Source of the DNA: Alphaproteobacteria bacterium
GTDB taxonomy: Bacteria > Pseudomonadota > Alphaproteobacteria > Micropepsales > Micropepsaceae
Assembly (NCBI GenBank): GCA_017983635.1
Contig: JAGOBA010000002.1
Location: forward strand, 496,001 to 560,000
Direction: 5' to 3'
DNA length: 64,000 bases
The notes under the pieces are model-generated. The model was given only the letters and a program-made list of their open reading frames with translations, had not been told where the DNA came from and searched no databases. This document shows, piece by piece, positions 17,524 through 26,996 of this stretch (the first letter of the stretch is position 1; the number at the start of each line of letters is the position of its first letter). The translations under genes were made by a program, and so were the position numbers.

Positions 17524-20223
17524 TTATGCCGCTTTCGCGAGGCCCCGCAGCACGTAGTGCAGAATTCCGCCGTTCCGGAAGTACTCGATCTCGTCCAGCG
17601 TATCGATCCGGAGCATGACCGGCACATCTTGGCGTCGGCCGTCACCATGCGTGATCTGAAGATGCAACGTCTGACGCGGCTTCAGATTGTGCTCAAGCCC
17701 TGGGATATCGACCACTTCCGAGCCGTTGAGACCCAGCGCCTTCCACGTTTTGCCGTCCGTGAACTGCAACGGCAGCACGCCCATCCCGACCAGATTGGAC
17801 CGGTGAATGCGCTCGAAGCTCTCCACGATCACCGCCCGCACGCCGAGCAACCGCGTCCCCTTCGCCGCCCAGTCACGCGACGATCCGGTGCCGTATTCCT
17901 TGCCGCCGAAAATGACCAGCGGGACGCCTTCTTTCTGATAGCGCATTGCCGCGTCATAGATCGGCATCTGCTCGCCCGACGGCTGGTGCTTCGTCACGCC
18001 GCCTTCGACGCCGGCCACCATTTGGTTCTTGATCCGGATGTTGGCGAACGTACCGCGCATCATCACTTCGTGATTGCCGCGCCGCGCGCCGTACGAGTTG
18101 AAGTCGTCCTTGCGCACCTGGCGTTCCTCGAGGAACACGCCGGCCGGGCTTGACGCCTTGATGTCGCCGGCCGGACTGATGTGATCGGTCGTGATCGAAT
18201 CGCCGAAGAGGCCCAGAATGCGCGCACCCTTCACGTCCTTGATCGGCAGCGGCTCCTGCGTAATCCCGTCGAAGTACGGCGGCTGCTGCACATAGGTCGA
18301 GCCGATGTCCCACGGATAGGTCAGCGACTTCTTCACCCCGATCTTCTTCCACGCCGCGCCGCCGTCAAACACGTCGGCATAGCGTTCGCGGAACAGCTTC
18401 GTCGTCACCGCCTTGCGCACGGTCGTCGCGATCTCCGCGGCGGTCGGCCAAATGTCTTTCAGATAGACGGGCTTGCCCTTTTTGTCGTGCCCGATCGGAT
18501 CGCTCGTCAAATTGACCGTCATCGAACCGGCAAGCGCATACGCCACGACGAGCGGCGGCGAGGCCAAGTAGTTCGCGCGTGTTTGCGGATTGACCCGGCC
18601 CTCGAAGTTCCGGTTGCCCGACAGCACGGCCGCCGCCACCAGATCGCCCTTCGTGATCGCCTCCGACACGTTTTCCGGCAGCGGTCCCGAGTTGCCGATA
18701 CAGGTCGTGCAGCCATAGCCCACGACATTGAAGCCGAGCTTGTCGAGATCCTTTTGCAATCCCGCCTTCGCCAGATACTCGCCCACGACCTGGCTTCCCG
18801 GCGCGAGCGACGTCTTCACCCAGGGCTTCACCTTCAAGCCCTTCTTCAACGCGTTACGCGCCAACAAGCCGGCGCCAACCATCACGAACGGATTCGACGT
18901 GTTCGTGCACGACGTGATCGCCGCAATCACCACCGCGCCGTGACCGAGCTTAAGGTCTGTCCCCGGCAGACCGGTGGTCTCGCTTTCCTTGCCGGCCTTG
19001 CCGAACGTCTTGGCCAGCGACTCCGCAAAGCCCTGCGCCGCCGTTGCCAACGGCACGCGATCCTGCGGCCGCGCCGGGCCCGCCAAGCTCGGCTCGACGT
19101 CGTTCAGATCGAGGCTCAGCGTGTCCGTGAACTCGGGATCGGCATCCTTGTCCCCGCGCCACATCCCCTGCGCCTTCGCATAGGCCTCGACCAAGTCGAC
19201 TCGTGCCTTCGCCCGGCCGGTAGCCTTCAAGAAGCGCACGGTCTCCTCGTCGATCGGGAAGAAGCCGCACGTTGCGCCGTATTCCGGCGCCATGTTCGCA
19301 ATCGTCGCTCGATCCTCAAGCGGCAGCTCGTTCAAGCCCGGCCCGTAGAATTCGACGAACTTGTTGACCACCCCCCTCTTGCGCAGCATCTGCGTAACGG
19401 TGAGCACCAGGTCCGTCGCCGTCACGCCTTCGCGCACCTTGCCCGTCAGCTTGAACCCGATCACTTCCGGGATCAGCATCGACTGCGGCTGGCCCAGCAT
19501 CGCCGCCTCCGCCTCGATCCCGCCGACGCCCCAACCGAGCACGGCCAGCCCATTGACCATCACCGTGTGGCTGTCGGTGCCGACGAGTGTGTCGGGATAT
19601 GCGACCTCGACCGTCTTCTTCCCCTCTTTCGTCTTCGCCGTCCAAACCGTTTGCGAGAGGTACTCCAAGTTCACCTGATGACAGATGCCGGTACCCGGCG
19701 GCACCACGCGGAAATTGTCGAACGCCGACTGCCCCCAGCGCAGGAACGAGTAGCGCTCGCCGTTGCGTTCGAACTCGCGCGCGACGTTTTTCTTCACCGA
19801 ATCTTTCGTACCGAAATAGTCGACCATGACCGAGTGATCGATCACGAGATCGACCGGCGCCAGTGGATTGATCTTCTCCGGATCGCCGCCCAGTGTCTTC
19901 ATAGCATCGCGCATCGCGGCCAGATCGACGACCGCGGGCACGCCGGTGAAATCCTGCATCAACACGCGCGCCGGACGAAACGCGATCTCGCGGTCCGACG
20001 ACTTCGTCTTCAGCCAATCGGCGCAGGCCTGAATATCTTCCTTCGTAACGCTGCGCCCGTCCTCGTGCCGCAGCAAGTTCTCAAGCAGCACCTTCATCGA
20101 ATATGGCAGCTTCGAGATGCCGGTGAGGCCGTTCTTCTCCGCCGCCTTCAAACTATAGATCGTGTAGGACTTCGTTCCGACTTTGAGCGTCTTCTTCGAT
20201 TTGAAACTGTCGATGGCGGTCAC
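17524..20223 (-). CDS. acnA: Aconitate hydratase A
   Basis: An 899-residue AcnA/IRP-type aconitase that interconverts citrate and isocitrate in the TCA cycle. The three 4Fe-4S ligands are present in SCTNTSNP (about residue 438) and [10 protein letters not shown] (about 503 and 506), with a normal length and the C-terminal swivelling domain ([10 protein letters not shown]). The GTG at 20223 is chosen: AAGGAG lies 10 bases before it and the protein then begins [12 protein letters not shown] as in homologues; the upstream ATG at 20274 would add 17 low-complexity residues. It is preceded by a 148-bp divergent intergenic region. Confidence 0.97.
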   Translation of the reverse strand: MTAIDSFKSKKTLKVGTKSYTIYSLKAAEKNGLTGISKLPYSMKVLLENLLRHEDGRSVTKEDIQACADWLKTKSSDREIAFRPARVLMQDFTGVPAVVDLAAMRDAMKTLGGDPEKINPLAPVDLVIDHSVMVDYFGTKDSVKKNVAREFERNGERYSFLRWGQSAFDNFRVVPPGTGICHQVNLEYLSQTVWTAKTKEGKKTVEVAYPDTLVGTDSHTVMVNGLAVLGWGVGGIEAEAAMLGQPQSMLIPEVIGFKLTGKVREGVTATDLVLTVTQMLRKRGVVNKFVEFYGPGLNELPLEDRATIANMAPEYGATCGFFPIDEETVRFLKATGRAKARVDLVEAYAKAQGMWRGDKDADPEFTDTLSLDLNDVEPSLAGPARPQDRVPLATAAQGFAESLAKTFGKAGKESETTGLPGTDLKLGHGAVVIAAITSCTNTSNPFVMVGAGLLARNALKKGLKVKPWVKTSLAPGSQVVGEYLAKAGLQKDLDKLGFNVVGYGCTTCIGNSGPLPENVSEAITKGDLVAAAVLSGNRNFEGRVNPQTRANYLASPPLVVAYALAGSMTVNLTSDPIGHDKKGKPVYLKDIWPTAAEIATTVRKAVTTKLFRERYADVFDGGAAWKKIGVKKSLTYPWDIGSTYVQQPPYFDGITQEPLPIKDVKGARILGLFGDSITTDHISPAGDIKASSPAGVFLEERQVRKDDFNSYGARRGNHEVMMRGTFANIRIKNQMVAGVEGGVTKHQPSGEQMPIYDAAMRYQKEGVPLVIFGGKEYGTGSSRDWAAKGTRLLGVRAVIVESFERIHRSNLVGMGVLPLQFTDGKTWKALGLNGSEVVDIPGLEHNLKPRQTLHLQITHGDGRRQDVPVMLRIDTLDEIEYFRNGGILHYVLRGLAKAA

Positions 20224-20340
20224 GGGCGATAGGCTCCTTGAAGGGCGGGTCGCGGGAAGGGCAGGGAAGGGCAAACCGGAAAGGTTAAGCGGCGCGGAAA
20301 TTAATAAGTTTTCCTCACCCGCGCTACCGGACTAATCTCA

Positions 20341-20366
20341 CATTATCAGTTCTCATTGGGATAATG
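20341..20366. promoter_or_regulatory. Candidate operator: CATTATC / GATAATG inverted repeat
   Basis: A 7-bp inverted repeat with a 12-bp spacer sits in the AT-rich divergent region between acnA and the crotonase gene, ending 5 bp before the latter's ATG. Its position suits a binding site, but no regulator is assigned. The remaining 20224-20340 shows no gene. Confidence 0.3.
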
Positions 20367-20371
20367 CGGCC

Positions 20372-21175
20372 ATGACCACACCTGCGGTGCGCACCGAGCG
20401 CAACGGCCCCGTCACCACGGTGATTTTGTCGCGCCCCGACCGCCGCAACGCCGTCGACCGCCCGACCGCGGACGCACTGGTTGAGGCGTTCCTCTCCTTC
20501 GACCGCGATTCCAACGCGGCCGTGGCCGTGTTCTATGGCGATGAAGGGGCATTCTGCGCCGGTGCCGACCTCAAAGCCATCGCCGAGAACAAGGGCAACC
20601 GGGTCGAAGCCCCCAAGCCCGGCGCCGATATCCGCAGCGATCCCGGTCCCATGGGCCCCAGCCGCTTCCTTCTTTCCAAACCAGTCGTCGCCGCAATCGC
20701 AGGGCCCGCCGTCGCCGGCGGTCTCGAACTCGCGCTCTGGTGCGACATGCGCGTGGCCGAAGACGACGCGGTCCTTGGCGTGTTCTGCAGGCGCTGGGGC
20801 GTGCCGCTGATTGACGGCGGCACCGTTCGCCTGCCGCGGCTCATCGGCATGGGCCACGCGATGGACATGATCCTGACCGGTCGCGCTGTCAGCGCAAGGG
20901 AAGCCCTGGCGATGGGCCTCGTCAACCGCGTTGTGGCCAAAGGCACCGCGCGCCAGGAGGCTGAGAAGCTTGCCGCCGAACTCGCCGCGCTGCCGCAGGC
21001 CTGTATGCGCCACGATCGCCTGTCCGCCTATCAGCAATGGGACCTCGACTATCCGGAAGCGATGGCGAACGAGTTTGCGCACGGCGTTGCTTCAATGGCC
21101 GGGGGTGCCGCCGTCTCCGGCGCAGCGCGCTTCGCCTCGGGCAAGGGCCGCGGCGGCTCCTTCGCGGATATCTGA
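20372..21175 (+). CDS. Enoyl-CoA hydratase/isomerase (crotonase) family protein
   Basis: A 267-residue crotonase-fold protein. The first oxyanion-hole segment is GAFCAGADLKAIAE and the second is AIAGPAVAGGLELALWCDMRVAE, both standard. The residue pattern GVFCRRWGVPLIDGGTVRLPRLIG replaces the usual two-Glu arrangement of true hydratases (only one acidic candidate is evident), so the reaction may differ from classical hydration. Its stop lies 3 bp before ccmA, so it may be cotranscribed with the ccm genes, although no functional link is obvious. Confidence 0.9.
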   Translation: MTTPAVRTERNGPVTTVILSRPDRRNAVDRPTADALVEAFLSFDRDSNAAVAVFYGDEGAFCAGADLKAIAENKGNRVEAPKPGADIRSDPGPMGPSRFLLSKPVVAAIAGPAVAGGLELALWCDMRVAEDDAVLGVFCRRWGVPLIDGGTVRLPRLIGMGHAMDMILTGRAVSAREALAMGLVNRVVAKGTARQEAEKLAAELAALPQACMRHDRLSAYQQWDLDYPEAMANEFAHGVASMAGGAAVSGAARFASGKGRGGSFADI

Positions 21176-21178
21176 TTC

Positions 21179-21793
21179 ATGCGGGTGGTGGCGGAGGGGC
21201 TGGCAGCGTTGCGCGGAGAGCGCATCGTGTTCCGCCATGTCAACTTCGATCTCGCCCCCGGCCAAGTCTTGGTCCTGCATGGGCCCAACGGCAGCGGCAA
21301 GACCACACTGCTCCGCGTGCTTGCGGGCTTACTCGGTACGATGGCAGGCCGGCTTCGCCTTCTCGGCAAAGGCGACAAGCCGCTCGTCGACGAACGCCGC
21401 GATCAGGCGCTGCACTTCATTTCCGACCACGATCTGATCCGCCCGCAGCTGCGCGTTGATGAGACCTTGCGCTTTCACGCCGCCGTCTTGGGCGCGCCGG
21501 CAAAGAACGTCGCGGCCGCTCTTGAAGCGTGGGATCTAACGCCGCTGGCTGAAACAAGCACCGGCCTCCTCTCCGCCGGTCAACGCCGCCGCCTTGCGCT
21601 CGCGCGATTGTCGCTGCAGGAGCGCGATCTCTGGCTGCTCGACGAACCGCTGGTCGCGCTCGACGCCGACACCCGCATCCGCCTAACTGATATCTGCAAC
21701 GCTCACTTGGAGAAAGGCGGCCTGATCGTCGCCGCAAGCCACGAGCCGTTCTTGAACGATCCGCACACGCTGCACTTCGGGTCGCGCCCATGA
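21179..21793 (+). CDS. ccmA: Haem exporter ATP-binding protein CcmA
   Basis: A 204-residue ABC ATPase with Walker A GPNGSGKT (35-42), signature LLSAGQRRRLALARL and Walker B LWLLDEPLVALD. The SAGQ signature and the short length are typical for CcmA. It energises the CcmABCD complex that releases holo-CcmE during cytochrome c maturation System I. It overlaps ccmB by ATGA and leads a ccmABCD run. Confidence 0.95.
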   Translation: MRVVAEGLAALRGERIVFRHVNFDLAPGQVLVLHGPNGSGKTTLLRVLAGLLGTMAGRLRLLGKGDKPLVDERRDQALHFISDHDLIRPQLRVDETLRFHAAVLGAPAKNVAAALEAWDLTPLAETSTGLLSAGQRRRLALARLSLQERDLWLLDEPLVALDADTRIRLTDICNAHLEKGGLIVAASHEPFLNDPHTLHFGSRP

Positions 21794-22455
21794 GAGCTTT
21801 CTGGGCGCTGTTCCGGCGCGATCTTGTCCTCGGCATTCGCAACAGCGGCGGCGCCGCGCTCTCCGCCGCGTTCTTCGCGCTCATTATCGTGCTCGCGCCG
21901 CTGGGCCTCGGCCCCGATCAAGCAAATCTGAAGGCAGCAGCCCCTGGCCTGTTCTGGATCGCGGCCCTGCTTGCAACCTTGCTCGGCCTAGAGCGTATGA
22001 TTCAACCCGACGTCGAAGACGGCACGCTCGATCTGCTGCGCCTCTCGCCGCTGCCGCTCGAACTCGTCGCCCTCGCGAAAATCTTCGCCCACTGGATGAC
22101 GTCCGGCCTAATCATCAGCTTGCTCGCGCCATTCCTGGCCCCGCTGCTCAGCCTGTCCGTCGACGCAATCCCGATGCTGACGCTCAGTCTCTTCGTGGGC
22201 ACGCTGGGTCTGAGCGCCATCGGCGCAGCCGCAGCCGCACTCGGCGCCAGCGTGCAGCGCGGCGGCATCGTGCTTGCGATTCTGGTCTTGCCGCTCAACG
22301 TGCCATTCCTGATCTTCGGCGCTGGCGCTGTCTCCGCCGCGCAAGTGGGCACCGATCCCAGCCAACCGTTGATGTTTTTGGGCGCAGCCTCGTTGCTCGC
22401 GCTTGTCGTCGGCCCAATCGCCGCCGCCGCGGCATTGCGTCTCAACGAGGACTAG
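21790..22455 (+). CDS. ccmB: Haem exporter membrane protein CcmB
   Basis: A 221-residue membrane protein with six hydrophobic segments and the CcmB markers FRRDLVLGIRNSG at the N-terminus and RMIQPDVEDGTLDLL after the second segment. It is the membrane partner of CcmA in the inner membrane. It is followed by ccmC after a 39-bp gap and lies in the same transcription unit. Confidence 0.95.
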   Translation: MRAFWALFRRDLVLGIRNSGGAALSAAFFALIIVLAPLGLGPDQANLKAAAPGLFWIAALLATLLGLERMIQPDVEDGTLDLLRLSPLPLELVALAKIFAHWMTSGLIISLLAPFLAPLLSLSVDAIPMLTLSLFVGTLGLSAIGAAAAALGASVQRGGIVLAILVLPLNVPFLIFGAGAVSAAQVGTDPSQPLMFLGAASLLALVVGPIAAAAALRLNED

Positions 22456-22494
22456 CCGTGGCAGACCTCAAACCCCGGAATTAGATTGCGCCCT

Positions 22495-23220
22495 ATGCAA
22501 GCTTACGCCAATCCGACGCGCTTCATACGCCTCGCCCGCACGCTCACGCCGTGGACGTTGGGGCTCGCCGTCGCGCTACTCGTCATCGGCCTCTACTTCG
22601 CGCTCTTCGTCGCCCCGCCCGATTATCAGCAGGGTGAAGCCGCGCGCATCATGTACGTACACGTGCCCGCCGCTTGGATGGCGATGTTCGTCTACGGCTC
22701 GATGGCACTCGCCAGTGCCGTCGCCTTCATCTGGAAACATCCGCTGGCCGATATGGCCGCGAAAGCCTCCGCGCCGATCGGCTGCGCGTTCACCGGCCTT
22801 GCCCTCATCACCGGTATGCTCTGGGGCCAACCGATGTGGGGCACGTGGTGGGTTTGGGATGCGCGGCTCACCTCGGTGCTGATCCTCTTCTTTCTCTACA
22901 TCGGCTACATCGTGCTCTGGAGCGCGATCGAAGAACCCACGCGCGCCGCCCGCGCCGCGCGCGTGCTGGCCTTGGTGGGCGCAATCAACATCCCGATCAT
23001 CAAGTTCTCGGTCGATTGGTGGAACACGCTCCACCAAGGTGCGACCGTCTTCCGCACCGACGGCCCCAAAATGGCGGCGTCGATGCTGGTGCCGCTGCTC
23101 ATCATGGCGCTCGCCTACACGGTTCTCTACCTGGCACTCCTGCTGATCCGTATGCGTACGGAAGTGTCGGCACGCCGCCTGCGTACGATCCGCCTCGGCC
23201 TGGAGCCCCTCCCCGCATGA
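22495..23220 (+). CDS. ccmC: Haem-handling membrane protein CcmC
   Basis: A 241-residue protein with six membrane helices and the tryptophan-rich haem-handling motif WGQPMWGTWWVWDARLTS, plus conserved His residues in MYVHVPAAWMA and WWNTLHQGA. CcmC presents haem to CcmE in the periplasm. The ATG at 22495 is chosen over an in-frame TTG nine bases earlier. Its stop overlaps the ccmD start by ATGA. Confidence 0.95.
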   Translation: MQAYANPTRFIRLARTLTPWTLGLAVALLVIGLYFALFVAPPDYQQGEAARIMYVHVPAAWMAMFVYGSMALASAVAFIWKHPLADMAAKASAPIGCAFTGLALITGMLWGQPMWGTWWVWDARLTSVLILFFLYIGYIVLWSAIEEPTRAARAARVLALVGAINIPIIKFSVDWWNTLHQGATVFRTDGPKMAASMLVPLLIMALAYTVLYLALLLIRMRTEVSARRLRTIRLGLEPLPA

Positions 23221-23405
23221 GCGATTGGAACACCTTCTTCGCCATGGGCGGCTACGCCGCCTTCGTCTGGCCCGCCTACGTGATCAGCGCTGTCGTCCTG
23301 ACCGCGCTCTTCGTCCAAAGCTGGCGTGCCATGAAACGCGCCGAGCGCCTCGTTGAGCTCAGCGAAAGCAAGCAGCCGCCAACGGCCGCCGTTAAGGCGA
23401 TTTGA
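23217..23405 (+). CDS. ccmD: Haem exporter protein CcmD
   Basis: A 62-residue single-span protein. It begins WNTFFAMGGYAAFVWPAY, the family signature, then one hydrophobic helix and a basic/charged tail. CcmD stabilises and assists release of holo-CcmE from CcmABC. It overlaps ccmC by four bases. The rest of System I (ccmE, F, G, H) is not adjacent downstream, which is unusual since ccmG or ccmE often follows. Confidence 0.93.
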   Translation: MSDWNTFFAMGGYAAFVWPAYVISAVVLTALFVQSWRAMKRAERLVELSESKQPPTAAVKAI

Positions 23406-23431
23406 ACCATGCGCGCGGCAGGATCGCGCCC

Positions 23432-23647
23432 ATGGACATCAAAGGCTCATCGCTCCAGAACGCCGCTCTTGCGTTCCTGAATGAACGTCAGCCCGTGCTG
23501 CGCAAGCTTGGTCTCGGCGACTTGGCCGATCTCGCCGCGCAAAAGACAGCCGCGCCCCCGGAGCCGCTGCCCAAACCGGAATCCGCGCCGCAAGCCCTTC
23601 CCGCACGCCCGCAACGCCCGGGCTCGCAACTCGATATCAAAGTGTGA
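23432..23647 (+). CDS. Small hypothetical protein downstream of ccmD
   Basis: A 71-residue protein starting at the ATG at 23432 (an in-frame TTG at 23402 overlapping the ccmD stop is an alternative start). The first half is an amphipathic helix region (ALAFLNERQPVLRKLGLG); the second half is rich in Pro, Ala, Gln and Glu and probably disordered. There is no signal peptide or membrane span. I do not recognise the family. Its position 26 bp after ccmD, on the same strand, suggests cotranscription. Confidence 0.6.
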   Translation: MDIKGSSLQNAALAFLNERQPVLRKLGLGDLADLAAQKTAAPPEPLPKPESAPQALPARPQRPGSQLDIKV

Positions 23648-23677
23648 AACGATTTGGCCGCGCCACTGCGCCCGCGT

Positions 23678-24163
23678 CTACCGGCGCTTGCGGCTCTTCG
23701 CGTTGTCGCCGTCATCGTCGTCGGCCTGTTTCTTCGCCTGCGCCTGAGCGATCAGCGTCAGGCACTTGATGAACTCGTTGCGCGAACGCGCCGGCAGCGC
23801 GTCCAGGATTGCGGCCTCCGACGCCTGCATCGCCGGCATCGCCGCCTTCAATGCCCGCCGCCCTGTTGTCGTGATGCGGACCGAGTTCGCCCGCTGATCT
23901 TCCTCAGTCCGCTTGCGCGCCAAGAGATCCTTCTTCTGCATGCGCACGATCATGTCGGCCAGCGTCGAGCGATCGATACCCGTCTTTTGTACCAGCACCG
24001 TCTGGCTGACACCGTCTTCCTGATCGACCGCGTAAAGCACCGCGAGTTGCCGCTGCGTCAGCCCGCCGGGCTCAAGTTCGTCCGTGTACGAATCGTTGGC
24101 GTGTTGGCTCGCGCGACGAAGCAAGTGGCTGGGCGATGTGTCCAGGTCGAAGGTCTTTGCCAT
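23678..24163 (-). CDS. MarR family transcriptional regulator
   Basis: A 161-residue winged-helix protein with the MarR layout: LTQRQLAVLYAVDQEDGVSQ, then the recognition region KTGIDRSTLADMIVRMQKK and the wing DLLARKRTEEDQRANSVRIT. The C-terminal 25 residues form an Asp-rich then Arg/Lys-rich tail. It is divergent from a Nudix gene across 132 bp, the likely place for its operator. Ligand and targets are unknown. Confidence 0.9.
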   Translation of the reverse strand: MAKTFDLDTSPSHLLRRASQHANDSYTDELEPGGLTQRQLAVLYAVDQEDGVSQTVLVQKTGIDRSTLADMIVRMQKKDLLARKRTEEDQRANSVRITTTGRRALKAAMPAMQASEAAILDALPARSRNEFIKCLTLIAQAQAKKQADDDDGDNAKSRKRR

Positions 24164-24217
24164 TTCAAGAGCCCGATGGAATAATCGCCGGAGCGGCGTG
24201 CGGAAAATCTAAATTGC

Positions 24218-24251
24218 TCCGTGTCCGTATCACATTCATTTGCCACACGGA
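24218..24251. promoter_or_regulatory. Possible operator in the marR-nudix divergent region
   Basis: TCCGTGT at 24218-24224 and ACACGGA at 24245-24251 form a 7-bp inverted repeat with a 20-bp spacer, in the gap between the divergent marR and Nudix genes. The spacer is long for a MarR site, so this is only a candidate. Confidence 0.25.
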
Positions 24252-24295
24252 AGCGACACAACCGGCGCACGCGCGACCGACAAACGAGGCCCCAG

Positions 24296-24829
24296 ATGAG
24301 CGAACGACTCCCGCCGCCCCGAACGTGTTGCGCGTTCGTGCGCCGCGTGCCTGAGGGAGACAATTTGGAACGCGATGTATGCGCCAAATGTGGTCACGTC
24401 CATTACGTCAATCCCAAGATCGTGGTGGGCGCCGTTTGTTCTTGGCACGGACGAATTCTCCTGTGCAGAAGGGCGATCGAACCGCGCAAAGGATTCTGGA
24501 CGATCCCGGCGGGCTTCATGGAAGAGCGCGAGACGCCCGCCGAAGGTGCCGCGCGTGAAGCCTACGAAGAAGCGACCGCTCGCATCGATATCGATCGCTT
24601 GTTGGCTGTTTACGCGGTGCCGCGCATCTCGCAAGTTCAGTTGATTTTCCGCGCCAAACTGGCCGACGGCACATTTGCTCCGGGCACGGAAAGTCTGGAG
24701 ACGTCGCTTTTCGCCTGGGAGGAGATTCCTTGGAAGGACCTCGCTTTCCCAAGCGTGTACTGGGCCCTCAATCACCACCGCGAAAGCGGGGACAAAGCGG
24801 ACTTCGCTCCGTTCGGCAATCCGGCGTGA
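24296..24829 (+). CDS. Nudix hydrolase with zinc-ribbon-like N-terminus
   Basis: A 177-residue protein with a Nudix_N-type N-terminal segment (VRRVPEGDNLERDVCAKCGHVHYVNPK) and a Nudix box GFMEERETPAEGAAREAYEE (about 75-94) in which Glu residues for metal binding are present but the late Gly is replaced. Relatives hydrolyse ADP-ribose or NADH-like dinucleotides; the substrate here is not predictable. In family members the first zinc pair is CxxC; here the corresponding place has two adjacent Cys (TCC), so zinc binding may be altered. The ATG at 24296 fits homologues. Confidence 0.9.
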   Translation: MSERLPPPRTCCAFVRRVPEGDNLERDVCAKCGHVHYVNPKIVVGAVCSWHGRILLCRRAIEPRKGFWTIPAGFMEERETPAEGAAREAYEEATARIDIDRLLAVYAVPRISQVQLIFRAKLADGTFAPGTESLETSLFAWEEIPWKDLAFPSVYWALNHHRESGDKADFAPFGNPA

Positions 24830-25258
24830 TCAGCTGATAGGCTTCAGCGACGGCTTTCCCGCGGCCTTGGCGCAGGTCGCGAGCGCCGCTTCATCGGTGC
24901 CGCCGGGTAACGCCTCGGCGTGCGACACGGTCATCGCGCCCGCAGCGCCCGGATAGAAATAGACCAGCAGCGTGCAGCTTCGCCCGCTGCCATATTGCCA
25001 AAGCTCAGCCCCGCTCTCGGTGCGCTTGAGCGACGGATCGCCCCACGCCGAGCGCAACGCATCGCTGTCCATTCCCACCAAACCGCCCGACGACGCCGGC
25101 GCAGCCGTGACCGTCGTCACACTTGGCGCAGCGACGGCGGGCGCGATGGGCGCTGCTTCGTCCTTCGAAGGCCCCGTGACCACGCTCGCCACGTCGTTCA
25201 TCGTCTGACAGCCAGCCAGCGAAACGGCCAGCAGTGTAATCGCGGATACGCTGCGCAT
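24830..25258 (-). CDS. Small predicted lipoprotein
   Basis: A 142-residue protein with a lipoprotein signal (hydrophobic stretch then LAGC, Cys17). After a Pro/Ala-rich linker, residues 60-140 include DALRSAWGDPSLKRTESGAELWQYG and a CTLLVYFY strand, a pattern seen in SmpA/BamE-like small envelope domains, but I would not name it on that basis. Its ATG overlaps the stop of the EI24 gene by one base (TGATG), so the two are coupled. Its stop abuts that of the convergent Nudix gene (TGATCA). Confidence 0.75.
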   Translation of the reverse strand: MRSVSAITLLAVSLAGCQTMNDVASVVTGPSKDEAAPIAPAVAAPSVTTVTAAPASSGGLVGMDSDALRSAWGDPSLKRTESGAELWQYGSGRSCTLLVYFYPGAAGAMTVSHAEALPGGTDEAALATCAKAAGKPSLKPIS

Positions 25259-25923
25259 CAGGAACTCCGGGCGAGCTTGTTGTACTCGTGCGTCATCATC
25301 GCGGCCCCGAACAGCGGCACGAAGAAGTTCAGGAACGGGATCATTGCCAGCAAGGATATCAAGGCCCCGCCGAGAAACAACCTGACGCGATGGCGGCGGC
25401 GCAGCGCCTTGGCATCCCGCGATGGCATGTGCCGCAACGCCGCCAACTCGAAGAACGTCCGCCCGGTGAGATAGCCGTTGACGAACAGGATGACCGCGGT
25501 GCCGACCCCTGGCGCCGCGAACTGCAACGGAAAGGCGAGCAAATTCAAAACGACGCTGACCGCGGCAAAGCTCAACCCCGCAAACATCAGCTCTCCGACC
25601 GAAGCGCCTTGCTGCTGTTTGACGTGCGGGTAGTGCTTTGCCTCGACCGCATCCGCCACACGATCGATGAACACACTCGCAAACATCTGCGCGACCGGTG
25701 CGCCCATGAACACAAAGGCGATGCTGAGCAGAAACCCCGAAATGATCGCGAGCGCATCGTGCATCCAGCTCAAGCCGAAATCCGGCGCGTAGCGCACGAC
25801 CCATTGCAATCCGAACAACAGGACCAAAAACAGCAAGATCGTGAAGCCGACGCCAAGCCACAGCACGCCGCTGAACTTGCGGTCGAACATCTGGCTCAAA
25901 GCGGCTGCGGCACTTGAGAGCAT
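25258..25923 (-). CDS. EI24 domain protein (CysZ-like)
   Basis: A 221-residue integral membrane protein with about four to five hydrophobic segments and the EI24/CysZ family features: GFLLSIAFVFMGAPVAQMFAS, a VFVDRVADAVE-like stretch, NGYLTGRTFFELAALRH and a final FVPLFGAAMMTHEYNKL. E. coli CysZ is a sulphate transporter; many homologues outside cysteine loci have no tested function. The ATG at 25923 is preferred since the longer frame runs into the divergent adenosine kinase promoter region. Confidence 0.85.
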   Translation of the reverse strand: MLSSAAAALSQMFDRKFSGVLWLGVGFTILLFLVLLFGLQWVVRYAPDFGLSWMHDALAIISGFLLSIAFVFMGAPVAQMFASVFIDRVADAVEAKHYPHVKQQQGASVGELMFAGLSFAAVSVVLNLLAFPLQFAAPGVGTAVILFVNGYLTGRTFFELAALRHMPSRDAKALRRRHRVRLFLGGALISLLAMIPFLNFFVPLFGAAMMTHEYNKLARSS

Positions 25924-26000
25924 GCGAAAGCCCGATCCGGCGATTGTGGAAGCCCGGTCCCTGCCTATACTGCCGCGCCCCAAGGGAAAAGGACCACTTC

Positions 26001-26996
26001 ATGCGCGACGCAACGTTCGACGTTTTAGGAATCGGCCACGCGATTGTCGATGTCCTGGCGAGCACGAGCGACGCCTTCTTGACCGAACACGGCATCGGCA
26101 AGGGCACAATGACGCTGGTTGACGCCTTCCGGGCCGAGACGCTTGGCCGCACGATGAAAAACACGGTCGAAGCTTCGGGCGGATCGTGCGCCAACACCAT
26201 GGTCGGAATCGCCTCCTTCGGCGGCAGCGCCGCCTTCATCGGCAAGGTCGACGACGACCGCTTGGGTCAGGTTTTCGCCGAAGATATCCACAAGTCCGGT
26301 GTGCACTTTGACAGCACCCGGTCGAAGGGCGGCGCCGCCACCGCCTCCAGCCACATTGTGGTGACACCCGACGGCCAGCGTAGCATGAACACGTTCTTGG
26401 GCTGCGCCTCCGCGATCACCGAAGCCGATATGACGGCGCAAAAGATCGGCGCCGCGAAGGTCCTCTACGTCGAAGGCTATCTTTGGGACACGCCCGGCGC
26501 GAAAGCTGCGATCCGCACGGCGATCGCCCGCGCGAAGGCCGCCTCCCGCAAAGTTGCGTTCACGCTCTCCGATCCGTTCTGCGTCGGTCGTTGGCGCGAT
26601 GAGTTCAAGGCTTTGCTCGCCAACGACGTCGACATTCTCTTCGCCAATGAAGCCGAAGCCAAAGCGCTCTACGAAACCGAAATCTTCGACGAAGCGTTTC
26701 AGTCGATCCGCAAATGGGGCAAGACCGCCGCGATCACACGCTCCGCGCACGGCTCCGTCGTGGTCGAAGATTGGCGCGTTCACATCCTCGACGCGGAACC
26801 GGTCGCTCATGTGGTTGACACCACGGGCGCCGGCGACCAATACGCCGCCGGCTTTCTCTTCGGCTACGCCCGCGGCCTCTCGCTCGACGTCTGCGGCCGC
26901 CTGGGCGGCATAGCCGCGGCCGAAGTCATCTCCCACATGGGCCCCCGCCCAGCGACGTCGTACAAATCCTTGGCTGCGGCAGCAGGGCTGCTCTAG
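26001..26996 (+). CDS. Adenosine kinase (PfkB family)
   Basis: A 331-residue PfkB-type sugar kinase. The N-terminal FDVLGIGHAIVDVLA, the glycine-rich ASGGSCANTMVGIASFGG and the C-terminal catalytic DTTGAGDQYAAGFLFG (with the base Asp) are all present. The combination is typical for the alphaproteobacterial adenosine kinase-like group, which phosphorylates adenosine to AMP in purine salvage. The ATG at 26001 follows a GGGAAAAGGA-like ribosome site. The last bases overlap the stop of the convergent hisE gene (CTAG). Confidence 0.9.
   Translation: MRDATFDVLGIGHAIVDVLASTSDAFLTEHGIGKGTMTLVDAFRAETLGRTMKNTVEASGGSCANTMVGIASFGGSAAFIGKVDDDRLGQVFAEDIHKSGVHFDSTRSKGGAATASSHIVVTPDGQRSMNTFLGCASAITEADMTAQKIGAAKVLYVEGYLWDTPGAKAAIRTAIARAKAASRKVAFTLSDPFCVGRWRDEFKALLANDVDILFANEAEAKALYETEIFDEAFQSIRKWGKTAAITRSAHGSVVVEDWRVHILDAEPVAHVVDTTGAGDQYAAGFLFGYARGLSLDVCGRLGGIAAAEVISHMGPRPATSYKSLAAAAGLL

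Noticed and set aside
18181..20232. Long open frame (683 codons) antisense to acnA
   Set aside because: It mirrors the aconitase gene in high-GC DNA, is rich in Arg, His and Gln and has no family motif; a codon-bias shadow.
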